The notes below the pieces were generated by a model. That model ran no database searches and was not told the origin of the DNA. It worked only from the letters and a program-made list of their open reading frames with translations. Shown here piece after piece: positions 22,601 through 32,809 of a stretch of DNA of 64,000 nt. A program made the position numbers and the translations under genes. Position 1 is the stretch's first letter. Each line of letters begins with the position of its first letter. Source of the DNA: Tillandsia leiboldiana (lineage: Eukaryota > Streptophyta > Magnoliopsida > Poales > Bromeliaceae); contig CM055061.1 of NCBI GenBank assembly GCA_029204045.2, forward strand, positions 40,386,977 to 40,450,976. The letters run 5' to 3'.

Positions 22601-24487
22601 AGGAATATCCCCGAGTCCCGGTGTCGCCGTAGGCCCCTCAACAACACTAGCCAAAAAGGCTACACATCCTCGATGAATCATCCGCCTCGCTCGGGAAGTC
22701 GAAACCACAGAGGCAAAGAAAGCACTCTGACATCCCCGATATACAAACATCTCCTGGCCTGGCTCTCTAAAAGTGACAGTCCTCGCGGCACAATCAATAG
22801 TCGCGAAAAACTGAGCCAGCCAGTCCATCCCAAGAATCACATCAAAGTCCCTCAGCTGTCTCAAGACCAACAGGTCTGCTGGCATAATCCAGGACTCGAT
22901 CTGTATCGGGCAGGACCAACAACACTCCTCCACGTGCAAAGTGTGTTCGGGAATCTGAACCTCTCGTGCACGTGGCAAAAATCCTACCTCTAACCCATGT
23001 AATGATGCAAAAGATCTACTAATGAAAGAATGCGATGCTCCAGTATCAAATAAGGTACGAGTCCTAATGCCAGAGAGTAAGGTGATACCTGCCACCACAT
23101 GGTCCGCTGCTGAAGAATCCTCTACCTGTGCAGCATACACTCGCCCACTCTGAGCTGGAGGGCGATAATCGGTGGGATGGGAAGAAGATGGCTTGCTCGC
23201 TAGAGCATAAGGCCGCTGAGCCGTCGACCGCTGCTGCGATGATGCTGGGGCAGATGCTGAAGAAGGAGCGGCTGAAGTCGAAAAGGGGCACGCAGCTCGA
23301 ATGTGCCCTGGCTGTCCACATCCGTAGCAGCGACCCCACCGCTGGTCGCAAGTGCCGGGGAAATGCGGACCTCCACAGAAGATACAACTGCTGGGAGCCC
23401 GTGACTGTCGGGACTGCTGCTGCTGAGACTGTCGCTGTCGCTGCGGCTGCCGCTGAGACCCGCGCTGCGACGAATGAGATCCCTGCTGCTGCTGCGGGGG
23501 CCTCTGGGACCCAATAGGCCCTCGCCGCTCCGAACGCCCACGGCCTGGGAACTGAGGCGGTGGCGGTCGGGGCGGCCTCCAAGTACTGGCCTGTCCCCCC
23601 TCGTCATGGGCTGGTCGCTTTCTGTCGGAGCTCTGAGCGACCGCGGCCCTCTGTCTGGCCACCACCAGATCACCTCTCTCCACCCACTGTGCATGCTCTG
23701 CGGCTGCCTCCAGAGTCTGAAATCTCTGAGCATGCACCAGTGTGTAAATCTCTGGACGGAGGCCTCCCTCGAACAACTCAACCTGGTGCGGACCGTCACG
23801 AGCGACGAAGGGCACACAGTTCAGCAACTCCGTGAACTCCTGAAAATAGGCATGAGCCGATCGATTGCCCTGCTGCAGGTTCTTCAAGTCGTCCTCCAAC
23901 TTCTTCTTCACACTGGTCGAAAAATAGGTGTCCAGCACCATCCGTCGGAACTCCTCCCAAGGCAGCTGCCGAGTAATCCGGAACTCCAGGGGCTCTACCC
24001 GCTGCCACCAAAAATCAGCATCTCCGTCCAAACAGTGCACCGCCATGTGCACTCGATACCTCGGGTCGATGAAGAAGTCCCGAAAAAGCTTCTCCATCGC
24101 AGAAAGCCATCTCCCAACAGCCCAGGGCTGCGCATCCCGCCCTGAGAATCTAGGGGGTCCCCGCTGAACAAACTTGGAGAGTTTGTTAGCGATATCCTGC
24201 TCCTCCTCCGCAGTCAAAGGCTGAATAGCTCCAGGAGCCCCGCTACTCGAAGATGGCGCTGACGGCACGAAAGGTGCAACAGGAGGCACAAGGGCCTCAG
24301 GAACAGCTGGGGATGGTGCCTCTCTCTGGGCAAGGAGCTGCTCAAACCTCTGCTCCTGGCGGCGCTGACCCTCCGCCAATTGAGCCACCAAGGCCCTCAA
24401 CTCAGTAAGCTCGGGGGGTGTAGGCTGCCCTGGCTCATCAGGGGGTTACGGGACACCCCGAGTAGGGATCCGACGTCGGGGAGGCAT
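19700..24487 (-). pseudogene. Tekay-B1 gag-pol, full length with two nonsense codons
   Basis: The start MPPRRR at 24487 is followed by a stop at codon 14 (24446-24448; B0 has Leu there). A second stop at 22223-22225 interrupts RT and is shared with B0. Otherwise one frame runs from gag to the C-terminus at 19700. It includes the zinc knuckle CYGCGQPGHIRAAC, protease FDTGAS, RT FIDDIL, RNase H, integrase with an intact zinc-finger region (CLTCQQVKAEHR), DRDPRF and SERTIQ, and a chromodomain (IPYVKILWSNHDEREATWEL). Fusion of Gag and Pol in one frame is normal for this clade. With two stops it should depend on proteins from other copies. Confidence 0.92.
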
Positions 24488-24558
24488 CCTGCCACAAGAA
24501 ATCACGAATAAGTAACATAACCCCACACGACCCAATCTAGCGAAAGTCAAAGACATCC

Positions 24559-24617
24559 CCCAATTTCTGCGACTTTATGTTGTCTGCAGCCAACATAACG
24601 GTCCACCAGAAATTGGG
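24559..24617 (-). other. Two-tier leader stem-loop with CTGCAG loop, Tekay-B1
   Basis: This is the same 11-bp outer stem and 8-bp inner stem (24575-24598) as in B0. Confidence 0.8.
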
Positions 24618-24759
24618 TATGTCGATCACTCTTCACTCACTGGAAGAGTCCAAAAAATAAATCAACGACTTTCGCGAAGTGTCACGCCTCTCGCGCCCTA
24701 TCATCCTAGGGTCTGCCAAAAGCCTAGGGTTTCCTAAGTCCCAACTGACCTATCCCTAA

Positions 24760-24771
24760 GCTCTGATACCA
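24760..24771 (-). other. Primer binding site (tRNA-iMet), Tekay-B1
   Basis: The minus strand reads TGGTATCAGAGC next to the 5' LTR at 24780. Confidence 0.95.
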
Positions 24772-25507
24772 ACTTAATCTGTCACGCCCCGGGTGTAAAC
24801 CGGAACCCGGGCCCGCCAACAGATCCGCCGTGCACACAGAATTTTCTATGTGCACGAAGCGCTGGTAACCTGCTCAGATATATAATATACAATAAAAGAG
24901 CATAAACAGAGTTGAACTAATAAAACTAAAAGTAATCTCAGACTGAAATAAGCTTCAAGCATAAATAAAAGTACAATATACTCCCAGCTCACCAAAAATA
25001 TACAACCAGCTGGCCAAAGCCAGACCCAAAAGGAAACTACTGAAGTCTGAGATACAAAAGGGGTACAATAAAAACCTCGCTAGTCTCTCACTTGGGGTAG
25101 ACGATCTAGCTAGTCGGCGATCCTCTTACCTCGATCTGCCGCTGAAGGCCCAGCAGCTCCCACAGATGACTCTGCAAAACAAAGGGGAAAAGGACAGGAA
25201 ACAACAATGGGGGTGAGAACTACTAGATAAACCAATAGCCTCCCCTAGCGGGTAAAACCTCTAATGCTGACGCACCCACTAGGAATAAAGAGGCAAAAGG
25301 AAGAACAGTGGTATGCAATAAAGACTGCTGAAACAGGAACTACCACTACTATGCCTCTAAATGCAGTGCCAAAAGATAACTGTATATATGCAACTATAAA
25401 GCTGACTGCCCAAAGAAACCCAATCAGAGGGCCAAGAAATACTGGCACTGCCTGCTCTGTCATCACTCACAACTCACCAACTGACCGGCACCCATCACGG
25501 TCAAAAA

Positions 25508-25550
25508 GCCTACTCCGGAGTGGCACTCGAGGGGAGCGACCCACACGAGT
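25508..25550 (-). other. Inter-family conserved LTR block, copy in B right LTR
   Basis: It is identical by eye to 17324-17366. Confidence 0.8.
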
Positions 25551-26863
25551 AAAGTATCTCTGTATCAATCATCTCTGTAACCGATGTCTCACAATAGCAG
25601 GACTGGATCATGACCATGATCAAAGTGGGAATACTCCATCCACTAATGCAACCCTGATCCCCAATCTGATGTGATAATAACATCCGGTCAACCGCCCAAA
25701 ATTCGCGGTTGCCACTATCTCCCACAATCCCCAAGAAGAGTCTAAACTGTCCCAGACTCAAGATCCAACTACACTATCTCAAGATCCCGATCTGACTCGA
25801 CCGTCATGCATCGTTAGAGAAGAATAACAATAAAACATGTTTTCTCCTAAGTCAAATCCCATGGTATAGTGCTGCAGTAAAATAGTGGCTTAACTAGTTG
25901 TCCAAATAAGCATGCAAGTGTTTTCTTTTAAAGCATTTCAAAAAAGTGACTAAGGTTTCATATGAAGGATCATTTTAAAATAATATTGGGTTACTTATTT
26001 GCATGCGGTTTAGGATATAGCAAATGTCCAACTTTATTGTCCCAGATTTATCATATAGAAGCTATCAATTAATTTAGGGGGGCCCAATGCAATAGGTTCA
26101 TATACCACAAGTTATCTATCACATGTATAATTTGGAAACTCCACTATTCCTAGTGTGCAAGTCAACAAAGAGGGAAACGCAACCACCCACCTCGAAAAGC
26201 GTGCACAATACACCCAGAAAATACCCGCTGTCCTCTAAACACACCGTCAGCTGAAACAGTATCCTACAACATCACACAAGTGTACACGGTGTAAAAACTA
26301 CAAGTTCCAAACACAAATTGCTGTTTTTACAATCAGCACGCAAAACGAAGAATTTCACCTCTGTCTCGAGCTCCTAAAATCTCAAAAAATCACAGTTGCG
26401 TTCCTCGCGAAAAGTAGCCCAAAATCGACTCTTGAATCGCCTCGATCTGATATTCCTACGCTGAGAAACAATTCGTCGAAGTCGCCGCTGTCCAAAAACC
26501 CAAACAGCAAAAGAGGGGGTCAAAACACCTCGGGAATCGTGCCAAGGAATCGGAATCCAGAGAAACCACCAACACGGAAAACGAAGCCCTACCTCTTAGG
26601 AACACACTGGCGAAGAAATCGTCGAAAGAGGACTCCTGTACTGCGCAGGGGACTCCTCGGACTGAAATGCGACGATAACGGGCCAAGATTGGGGAAAAAC
26701 GAGGCACACTGTAAAATCCGGATCGCCGCTGTCGAACTTCCAGAAAATCTGGGAACGCACCACGAGGTAGAAAATAAGAAGATGAAAAACTTCTCTTAAG
26801 GCCCCTCCCACAGATTCTCTCTCTATCTCTCGGAAAACAGAGAAAAAGAAGGGAGGGGAGGCC

Positions 26864-26871
26864 TTTAAATA
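26864..26871 (-). promoter_or_regulatory. TATA-like box, B right LTR
   Basis: The minus strand reads TATTTAAA, the counterpart of 18681-18688. Confidence 0.55.
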
Positions 26872-27070
26872 GGCCCACAAAAACAATTGGGATAATACCC
26901 AACGTGTCCCCAGATTCGGGCTGCTACAGTGCGGCCCGGCACTTTCGGGCGGCTACAGTGCGGCCCGGCCCAAGGATTTCCGGGCGCGCACAGTGTAGCC
27001 CAGCCCAGCCCATCCCGCGCACGGGATCCAGCCGCGTCCAACCGGCCGTCCGACCCGGCCAAGGGCCCGA

Positions 27071-27512
27071 CACGTGTCCGCCGAACAGGCGGCAGCCGTG
27101 CGGGCCCAACGGGGAGGCGCCACGTGCCCCCCTCCCCTGGTCAGCACGCGTGCGGCGCCAGCCACTGGCGTGGTGCCACGTGGGGCGGCGCCGCCCCCCC
27201 GACACGGGTGCCGGTCGGTCAACGCGCCGCCCACGTGCGCGTACGGCCGCAGGCGCGGGCCCGCGGGTGCACCGCGCGCACCTGCGCCGTCCAACCCGGG
27301 GCTGCCACGTGGCGCGCCCCGGTCCACCGTGCACCGCGCACAGCCCCGCCTCTGCCCGGCCTGCCCGCGCTGCCCGCGCACGCTCTCGTGCGCCGCGCGC
27401 GCTACACCGGCCCAACCAGCGCCTGCCACGTGGCCCGCCGGTCCACCGTGCACCGGCGGTCCACCCCGTGGACCGAGAGCCGTGCGCCGGCCCAATAAGA
27501 GCCTGCCACGTG
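27071..27512 (-). promoter_or_regulatory. ERSE-like / G-box array, B right LTR
   Basis: G-boxes start at 27071, 27121, 27177, 27232, 27306, 27427 and 27507. CCAAT at 27492 and CCAAC at 27106, 27291 and 27412 are each 15 bp before a G-box. Confidence 0.72.
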
Positions 27513-27835
27513 TCCCCGGCCGGTCCACAGCTCCCCCCGTGCACCAATTTGCGCAGAAAACTTCCGGGGCTCCTTTTTGGGCATCCGGACTCCAAATTAA
27601 ATAAGTAAATAGCCGTTTTCAAGCGTTTTTCCGCGCTGAATTCAAATACGGCCTCCGATTAGCCTGATTCCACTCCTAAAATTCGGCAAAGGCAGCCGAA
27701 GGTCAGGCTTGCTCCCAAATCCTCTCTGGTTCCAAACAACATATCACTTTGACATGTTGGGGCCCCACACACCAATAATAGGTGTTCTACACCCCGAAAC
27801 AGGGGCAAAACCACCGAAAAACCTAGGACACTACA

Positions 27836-28182
27836 ATTAAAGCAAAGAAAACTGGGGAGCAGATTAGGAGATTGACAGGAACAACACACTCTTACCAACA
27901 TTCTGTGTTTTGCAATATTTTCTGAAATAAAAAAAAAATTAGAATACAACAGTCATATTACTAATATGATATTTTTCAACCAATTAAATTATTATTATTA
28001 TTATTTTAAAATTTATCCATCATAATATAAATTTTTGAAAAATAATTTTTTTATTTTTTTGTTGAAAAAAATATAATTGATCGGATATAAATGATATGGT
28101 GTAACTGATATATAGTAAATGTTTTTTTAGATCGAAGATGGTAAAGTAAAATACAACTAGTTTGACACTGATGTCATCAGAT

Positions 28183-28184
<2 letters not shown>
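27836..28184. other. AT-rich spacer, no gene seen
   Basis: This is the only candidate host intergenic sequence between family B and the Harbinger element on this side. No convincing ORF, RNA gene or repeat is visible in it. Confidence 0.5.

Positions 28185-28240
<56 letters not shown>
28185..28240. repeat. (AT)n microsatellite
   Basis: About 28 uninterrupted AT dinucleotides. Confidence 0.95.
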
Positions 28241-28242
<2 letters not shown>

Positions 28243-28401
28243 AATTCAAGTGGGATTCGGAGATGAAAATTCGGTCAAATTAGACTATATGTATAATCAA
28301 ATTCAAGTGGGATTTGAAGATGAAAATTCGGTCAAATTAGACTATATATATAATCAAATTCAAGTGGGATTGGGAGATGAAAATTCGGTCAAATTAGACC
28401 A
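28241..28401. repeat. 57-bp tandem repeat, three copies
   Basis: Copies begin with CAAATTCAAGTGGGATT at 28241, 28298 and 28355. The third is cut short. They differ at a few positions. No coding meaning is apparent. Confidence 0.9.
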
Positions 28402-28496
28402 AAGACCACGTTTCATTATAATAGTTTAAAAAATGAAGTGAAATTATATTACTTTACTTTTTTTTAAAAAAAAATAGTTTATTAACATCCCGTTTG

Positions 28497-28538
28497 GTTT
28501 GGGTACAAAGGGGGAATAAGCTCCCTTTGTACCCAAAC
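28497..28538. other. Subterminal hairpin of the Harbinger left end
   Basis: GTTTGGGTACAAAGGG (28497-28512) pairs perfectly with CCCTTTGTACCCAAAC (28523-28538) around a 10-nt loop. Matching hairpins lie at the right ends of two nearby MITEs (44912-44952 and about 46672-46710). A transposase-binding role is inferred. Confidence 0.8.
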
Positions 28539-28796
28539 ACTATTGGGTTAAAGGGGGGAATAGGTTGGTATACCTATTGCCCCCCCTTACCGGGTTGTCC
28601 TGGTTAAAATCGGGACAATCCGTTAAAAGGGGGGATAGGTGATCCCCCCCCCCCAGAACAAGCCTCCCCCATCTCTCCTCTCTCCACTATTTTGCCATTG
28701 CACGCTTTCCGAGGGCCCTCTTTCCCTTTCCTTTTCTTGCATCTTTTTCTTTCCTCCAACGCATCTTCGCCCAACACAGGAACACTGCCTTCATCT

Positions 28797-29420
28797 CCAC
28801 TCTCCCCCGTACCTCATCGTCGTCGCCGCCGATCTTTGGTCTCCCCCGTACCTCCTCGTCGTCGCCGCCGCCGACCTTTGGTCTCCCCCGTACCTCATCG
28901 TCGTCGCCGCCGCCTCTTGCTCTCCCCCGTACCTCGCCGTCGTCGTCGCCGATCTTTGGTCTCCCCCGTACCTCATCGTTGTCGCCGCCGCCTCTTGCTC
29001 TCCCCCGTACCTCGCCGTCGTCGTCGCCGATCTTTGGTCTCCCCCGTACCTCCTCGTCGTCGCCGTCGCCGACCTTTGGTCTCCCCCGTACCTCATCGTC
29101 GTCGTCGCCGCCTCTTGCTCTCCCCCGTACCTCGTAGTCGTCGCCGCCGATCTTTGGTCTCCCCCGTACCTCCTCGTCGTCGCCGCCGCCGATCTTTGGT
29201 CTCCCCCGTACCTCATCGTTGTCGCCGTCGCCTCTTGCTCTCCCCGGTACCTCGTCGTCGTCGCCACCGATCTTTGGTCTCCCCTGTACCTCCTCGTCGT
29301 CGTCGCCGCCGATCTTTGGTCTCCCCAGTACCTCCTTGTCGTCGTCGCCGCCGATCTTTGCTCTCCCCCGTACCTCGTCGTCGTCGCCGCCGATCTTTGC
29401 TCTCCCCACTACTTCCTCGC
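28797..29420. repeat. 39/42-bp minisatellite with 120-bp higher-order period
   Basis: About 16 units start with CTCCCCCGTACCTC (first at 28802, then 28841, 28883, 28922, 28961 and on). Unit lengths are 39 or 42 bp, and the pattern 42+39+39 repeats every 120 bp (28841, 28961, 29081, 29201, 29321). Because lengths are multiples of three, several frames stay open. One gives Arg-rich and another gives YLVVVAADLW-like repeats, so open frames are not proof of coding. It lies in the 5' part of the Harbinger element, upstream of the Myb-like gene. Confidence 0.9.
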
Positions 29421-29949
29421 GTAGCTCTTGGCTCGAGGTTGCCCGATCTGTGTGGGTGTTGTGGCCGGCCTTCGTGCTTGCGTCCGATCTGCTCCCCTGC
29501 GGGTTTCATTCTCGCGGCCGTCCATCCTGTGTCTTGCCTCGAAGGTGCTACCCTCCACTTTGAATTAGTGTGTCTGGTTGTCTCTTGTTGCCTCGATTGT
29601 CGTTTACATGAGTTTGGGTTCACCTCTATATCACATATGCCATGCGTAAATCTGTGTTGCCGCTTGCCTCTCATGATAAATGGCTTTGCTATGTCATAAC
29701 ATACACTATATTTGTCGGCTGCGAGATATGAATGTTTGAACGGTAAAGTGGCTGATTCAAGTAAAATTTAGGCGATGATGACGGTTGCCATAGGCATTTG
29801 ATGGATGGCATGGATTTACAATCCACTGCAACCCCATGCTTGTTGGAAACCACTTGAGCCCGTGTACATAACAATGCACTATTCCAATTATGTGCAAACA
29901 AGAACAATTTGTAAGAATCGCATATTTCGTATGCCGCTACCAAGATTTT

Positions 29950-30062
29950 TTAATGCCAACTATGTTATGCAATTCCATATTTGAATGCCAATTATGTTAT
30001 GCAATTCCAATTATGTTATGCCAATTATGTGTTGATGTTATTTATGCCAATTATGCTATGAC
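29950..30062. repeat. Short imperfect repeats (ATGCCAATTATGTTATG)
   Basis: Several imperfect copies of a TTATGTTATGCAATTCCA-like unit occur upstream of the Myb-like ORF. It is probably intron or leader sequence. Confidence 0.6.
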
Positions 30063-30140
30063 CTTTTATATTTATTCAGCAAACCTGAATTTTTAGTCTC
30101 ACATGAAAATGATATAAAGAAGTACGTACATTACCTACAG

Positions 30141-30375
30141 ATGCGTCCTTTTAAGAAAGTATTTAATGCCGCTCAAACCAGTCGAGCGGACTTGGAGAAC
30201 CCCCAAGGCAATATAGTTGCAAAAGAAGGTGGAAGCAGATCTCGCGCCCAAGCGTGGACGCGTACACCGAATTGGACCGAAACAATGGATTCATGTATGT
30301 TATCGTTGCTGACTGAGGAACATACCTTAGGCAACAACATTAATGGATCTTTCACTAACCTTGCCTGGGTTAGGA
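30141..30375 (+). CDS. Myb/SANT-like protein of Harbinger (partial, runs into gap)
   Basis: The ORF opens at ATG 30141, directly after a good splice acceptor (CCTACAG), so a leader intron is likely. After a low-complexity start it shows a Myb/SANT-like signature, with RTPNWTETMDSCMLSLL followed by GNNINGSFTNLAW. This family accompanies Harbinger transposases and is known to help bring them to DNA. The frame is open into the assembly gap at 30376, so the C-terminus is unseen. About 78 residues are visible. An alternative is a host gene of the same plant Myb-like family, but the neighbouring transposase favours the transposon. Confidence 0.65.
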
Positions 30376-30385
30376 NNNNNNNNNN
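30376..30385. other. Assembly gap (10 N)
   Basis: Ten N mark a gap of unknown true size. The sequence changes abruptly from Harbinger on the left to copia gag leader on the right. Confidence 1.
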
Positions 30386-30568
30386 TAATAAGTTGGATTA
30401 GTCCATCCTGATACAATAACTGATGCCACACCTTCGTCGATGGAAGAATAAAAAGGCTTTCATCCGTACTTTCCAGTCGCATAATTTGTTCCATCCAAAG
30501 AAAGGGGGTCGATTGATGTTTCCACCTTCAACCATTGTTCACAACCCTATTCCCGCTCTGATACCACT
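30386..30568 (-). pseudogene. Copia leader and gag start duplicate next to the gap
   Basis: This stretch repeats 40027-40212 (gag N-terminus, leader and primer site at 30555-30566) but with many one-base indels that destroy the frame. It sits outside the left copia LTR, where target DNA is expected. It is either the edge of a tandem copia copy or an uncorrected contig end caused by the identical LTRs. Confidence 0.8.
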
Positions 30569-30862
30569 TGTTGGGTCGTATATAATACGGATCTAAATAG
30601 GGGAAGAAACACCTAGAGGGGGGTGAATAGGTGTAAACGTATAAACACTCCAAAAAATCGTTGCGATAAAACCCAATGCGGAAAATAAAATAACACGCAA
30701 GATTTTTACGTGGAAAACTCCATCACCGGAGTAAAAAACCACGGGACCGATAACACGGCAGAAATCCACTAGAATTAAAACACGTACAAGGTGATTTACC
30801 GTACACACTTACGACTCAACCTTTTCCATACGCTCCTAGAGGATCTTCTCCGCTCGCTCCGA

Positions 30863-31046
30863 CGCTTCTCGAATCCACGATCTGCGCCCAACGCCGAATC
30901 CACGGCGTCCAACGTCGAATCCACGACGTCCGACCGAATCCACGGTCTTCACCCAATAGCACCGTTCGAATCCACGAACGTGCCTCGCTCCGAATCCACG
31001 AGAGCGATTGAACCTTGAATCCACAAGGACACGCGAATCCACGCGC
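30863..31046 (-). other. Constant-loop hairpin array (8 units), copia 3' LTR
   Basis: GAATCCAC occurs at 30871, 30896, 30917, 30936, 30968, 30992, 31017 and 31035. Stems in order: TC/GA plus CGC/GCG across a 3x3 mismatch; ACGCC/GGCGT; ACGTC/GACGT; GACC/GGTC; CGTTC/GAACG; CGCTC/GAGCG with a slightly larger loop; CCTT/AAGG; CGC/GCG. The stems differ in sequence but stay complementary. The array is downstream of the TATA box and so should be in the RNA leader. Confidence 0.85.
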
Positions 31047-31324
31047 CGATTTTTGGGGAAAATCGTTGTTTTTTGGGTGGTGATGATCCGCCGAATACTT
31101 AGATCAAAGATAGATCGGAAATACCATCTAAGTATTCATTAGTTTGATTCAACTCAAGATGTGAGTATGAAAACCTAGAATCAAACTAATCAATATAGAT
31201 GAAGAAACATAGAGTATTCTCTAATGATTTCCTTTCTTCTCTATATGTGGATCTATAGCCGTATAAGATGATACAAGAAAATGACGGCTATCTGGATTCA
31301 CCCTAGAAAGAAAGACATAGGGTG

Positions 31325-31332
31325 TATTTATA
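31325..31332 (-). promoter_or_regulatory. TATA box, copia 3' LTR
   Basis: The minus strand reads TATAAATA. It separates the palindrome array (upstream) from the hairpin array (downstream). Confidence 0.75.
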
Positions 31333-31397
31333 GGTTAGAAACCCTAGGAAGGAGATAAGAATCAAAAACCAACCATTTCTGGATTTTTACGGACGAC

Positions 31398-31679
31398 GAT
31401 CCGGATCGTGATAACTAGGATCCGGATCGTCATAACAAAACAGCCAATTCCAGAAAAACGAAGGTTCGGGATCCGGATCATGTGACTACGATCCGGATCG
31501 TTCATACAGTTCACCAAACATCAACGTTCGGGATCCGGATTGCGAAGCAAGATCCGGATCGTTCAAGGTAGATGGTAAACTCAACGTTCGGGATCCGGAT
31601 CAAGAGACTACGATCCGGATTGCGACGATGTATGAACGAACCACCTTCGGGATCCGGATCGAACAACCTGATCCGGATC
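31398..31679. repeat. Paired GATCCGGATC palindrome array, copia 3' LTR U3 (10 units)
   Basis: Units start at 31398, 31419, 31470, 31490, 31532, 31551, 31592, 31612, 31651 and 31670. Five pairs have 19-21 nt within and 59-72 nt between pairs. Most left partners follow TTCGG and several right partners precede GTTCATAC or similar. Confidence 0.9.
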
Positions 31680-31906
31680 CTGAACATGTCCCAAGTCCAG
31701 TTTTTGATTTTTATGCAATGAAAGATTCTTCCAAGTGTTTCTACACTACAAGAAGTATTCGGATCACACAAATTCTTTAGTTAAACATACCTGATCCTTT
31801 TGAATTCTTCTTTCTTGAGATTGAGTTAAATGATCCAACTTTCTTCACCTTCAATCTTCAAGACTTGAGACTTTCACGAAACTACGCCAACTCAAATTCC
31901 GTAACA

Positions 31907-31919
31907 ATCTCCCCCTTTG
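31907..31919 (-). other. Polypurine tract next to copia 3' LTR
   Basis: The minus strand reads AAAGGGGGAGAT immediately before the LTR TG. Further PPT-like copies occur at 32636-32649 and about 34708-34720. Confidence 0.85.
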
Positions 31920-32809
31920 GCGGTTTCGTGACAAAACATAGATCCACTAAAGAAAATTCAAAAAGATATTTTTGTTGCTATCACCATACAACAAAAATTT
32001 ACAATGGAGATCCAAAATACAATACATGAGTTAAACTCCTAAAACAGACTCTAGACTTAGACATCTGTACTCTCTGCAAAAAGAAATCATTCTTGACAAA
32101 AGAAATCGTTAGATACCTCAAGAATTTTGTATCATTCAAAAAACCACAAACAGAGATGAAGTTTAAACTCATTTATACTTACCATGACATTTATATTCAG
32201 ATATGTAAACTGATCATAGTTAAATAAACACCAACATATCTTCTTTGCACGTAAAAACCAAATGTCATGAACATGTTTGTGACAAACTAATATATATATA
32301 TAGATATGTAATTGATCAGAGTTAAGAACCAACATATCTTCTATGCAATCAAAAACCAAGTGTCACAAACTTGTTAGTGAACATCAACTTGTTAGTTATA
32401 TTACATGCCCAAATAGTTAGCAAATAGTTAGTCGAGGCATGCATTCATATAGCTGAAAAACCTCAAGTTGAAGTTGAGATCATACTTACCTTGATGTATA
32501 CAAAATCTTCATCATCAAGATTTTCAAGTTCCCTTACCTTGATGTCCATGCACATCATCATCATTGTTCAATCAATCATTGTTCAAGCATTGTTCAAGTT
32601 CTCTGTTCAAGCATTGTTCAAGTTCTCTATAAACTCTCTCCCCCTTTTTGTCACAAAACAAAGCCAAAATGTAGTGAAGACTACGAAATGTTAGGAGAGT
32701 GAAAAAGTTCCAATAAAACGTAAAACCTGAGAACTAAGCTAAAAGTAAGTATAAGACTAAATCCTAAAATCAAAATCCTGCACAAATAGAAGAAAAAGGA
32801 AGGTGCAGT
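31920..32809. other. Copia non-coding region between 3' LTR and the downstream ORF
   Basis: No ORF of note is seen. It holds a second PPT-like tract (minus AAAAAGGGGGAGAG at 32636-32649) followed, like the first, by a GTCACAAAAC-type sequence. It also holds short ATTGTTCAAG repeats at 32565-32625 and two similar stretches around 32200 and 32310 that look like an old internal duplication. Confidence 0.6.

Larger units (their letters stand above)
16596..27835 (-). mobile_element. Tekay/Del-type gypsy retrotransposon, family B (copy B1)
   Basis: This is a complete two-LTR element on the minus strand with primer site, gag-pol, chromodomain and polypurine tract. It belongs to the same clade as A but to a different family, since LTR sequence outside short blocks is not alignable. 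Its right flank is ATTAA at 27836. No matching left flank can be tested, because the left LTR continues into B0. Confidence 0.92.
24780..27835 (-). repeat. Tekay-B1 5' LTR
   Basis: It has TGTCACGCCCCGGG...ACTACA ends, 3056 bp, and is nearly identical to the middle LTR. It would hold the promoter for B1 RNA, with a TATA-like box at 26864-26871. Confidence 0.93.
30569..31906 (-). repeat. Copia 3' LTR
   Basis: It starts TGTTGGGTCG and ends CCGTAACA, 1338 bp, at a constant offset of 9644 from the right copy. It contains the hairpin array, TATA box and palindrome array described separately. Confidence 0.95.

Noticed and set aside
28639..29699. Long overlapping ORFs on both strands over the CTCCCCCGTACCTC repeats
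   Set aside because: They are open because the repeat units are multiples of three; no domain is recognisable. I annotate the repeat, not a gene.
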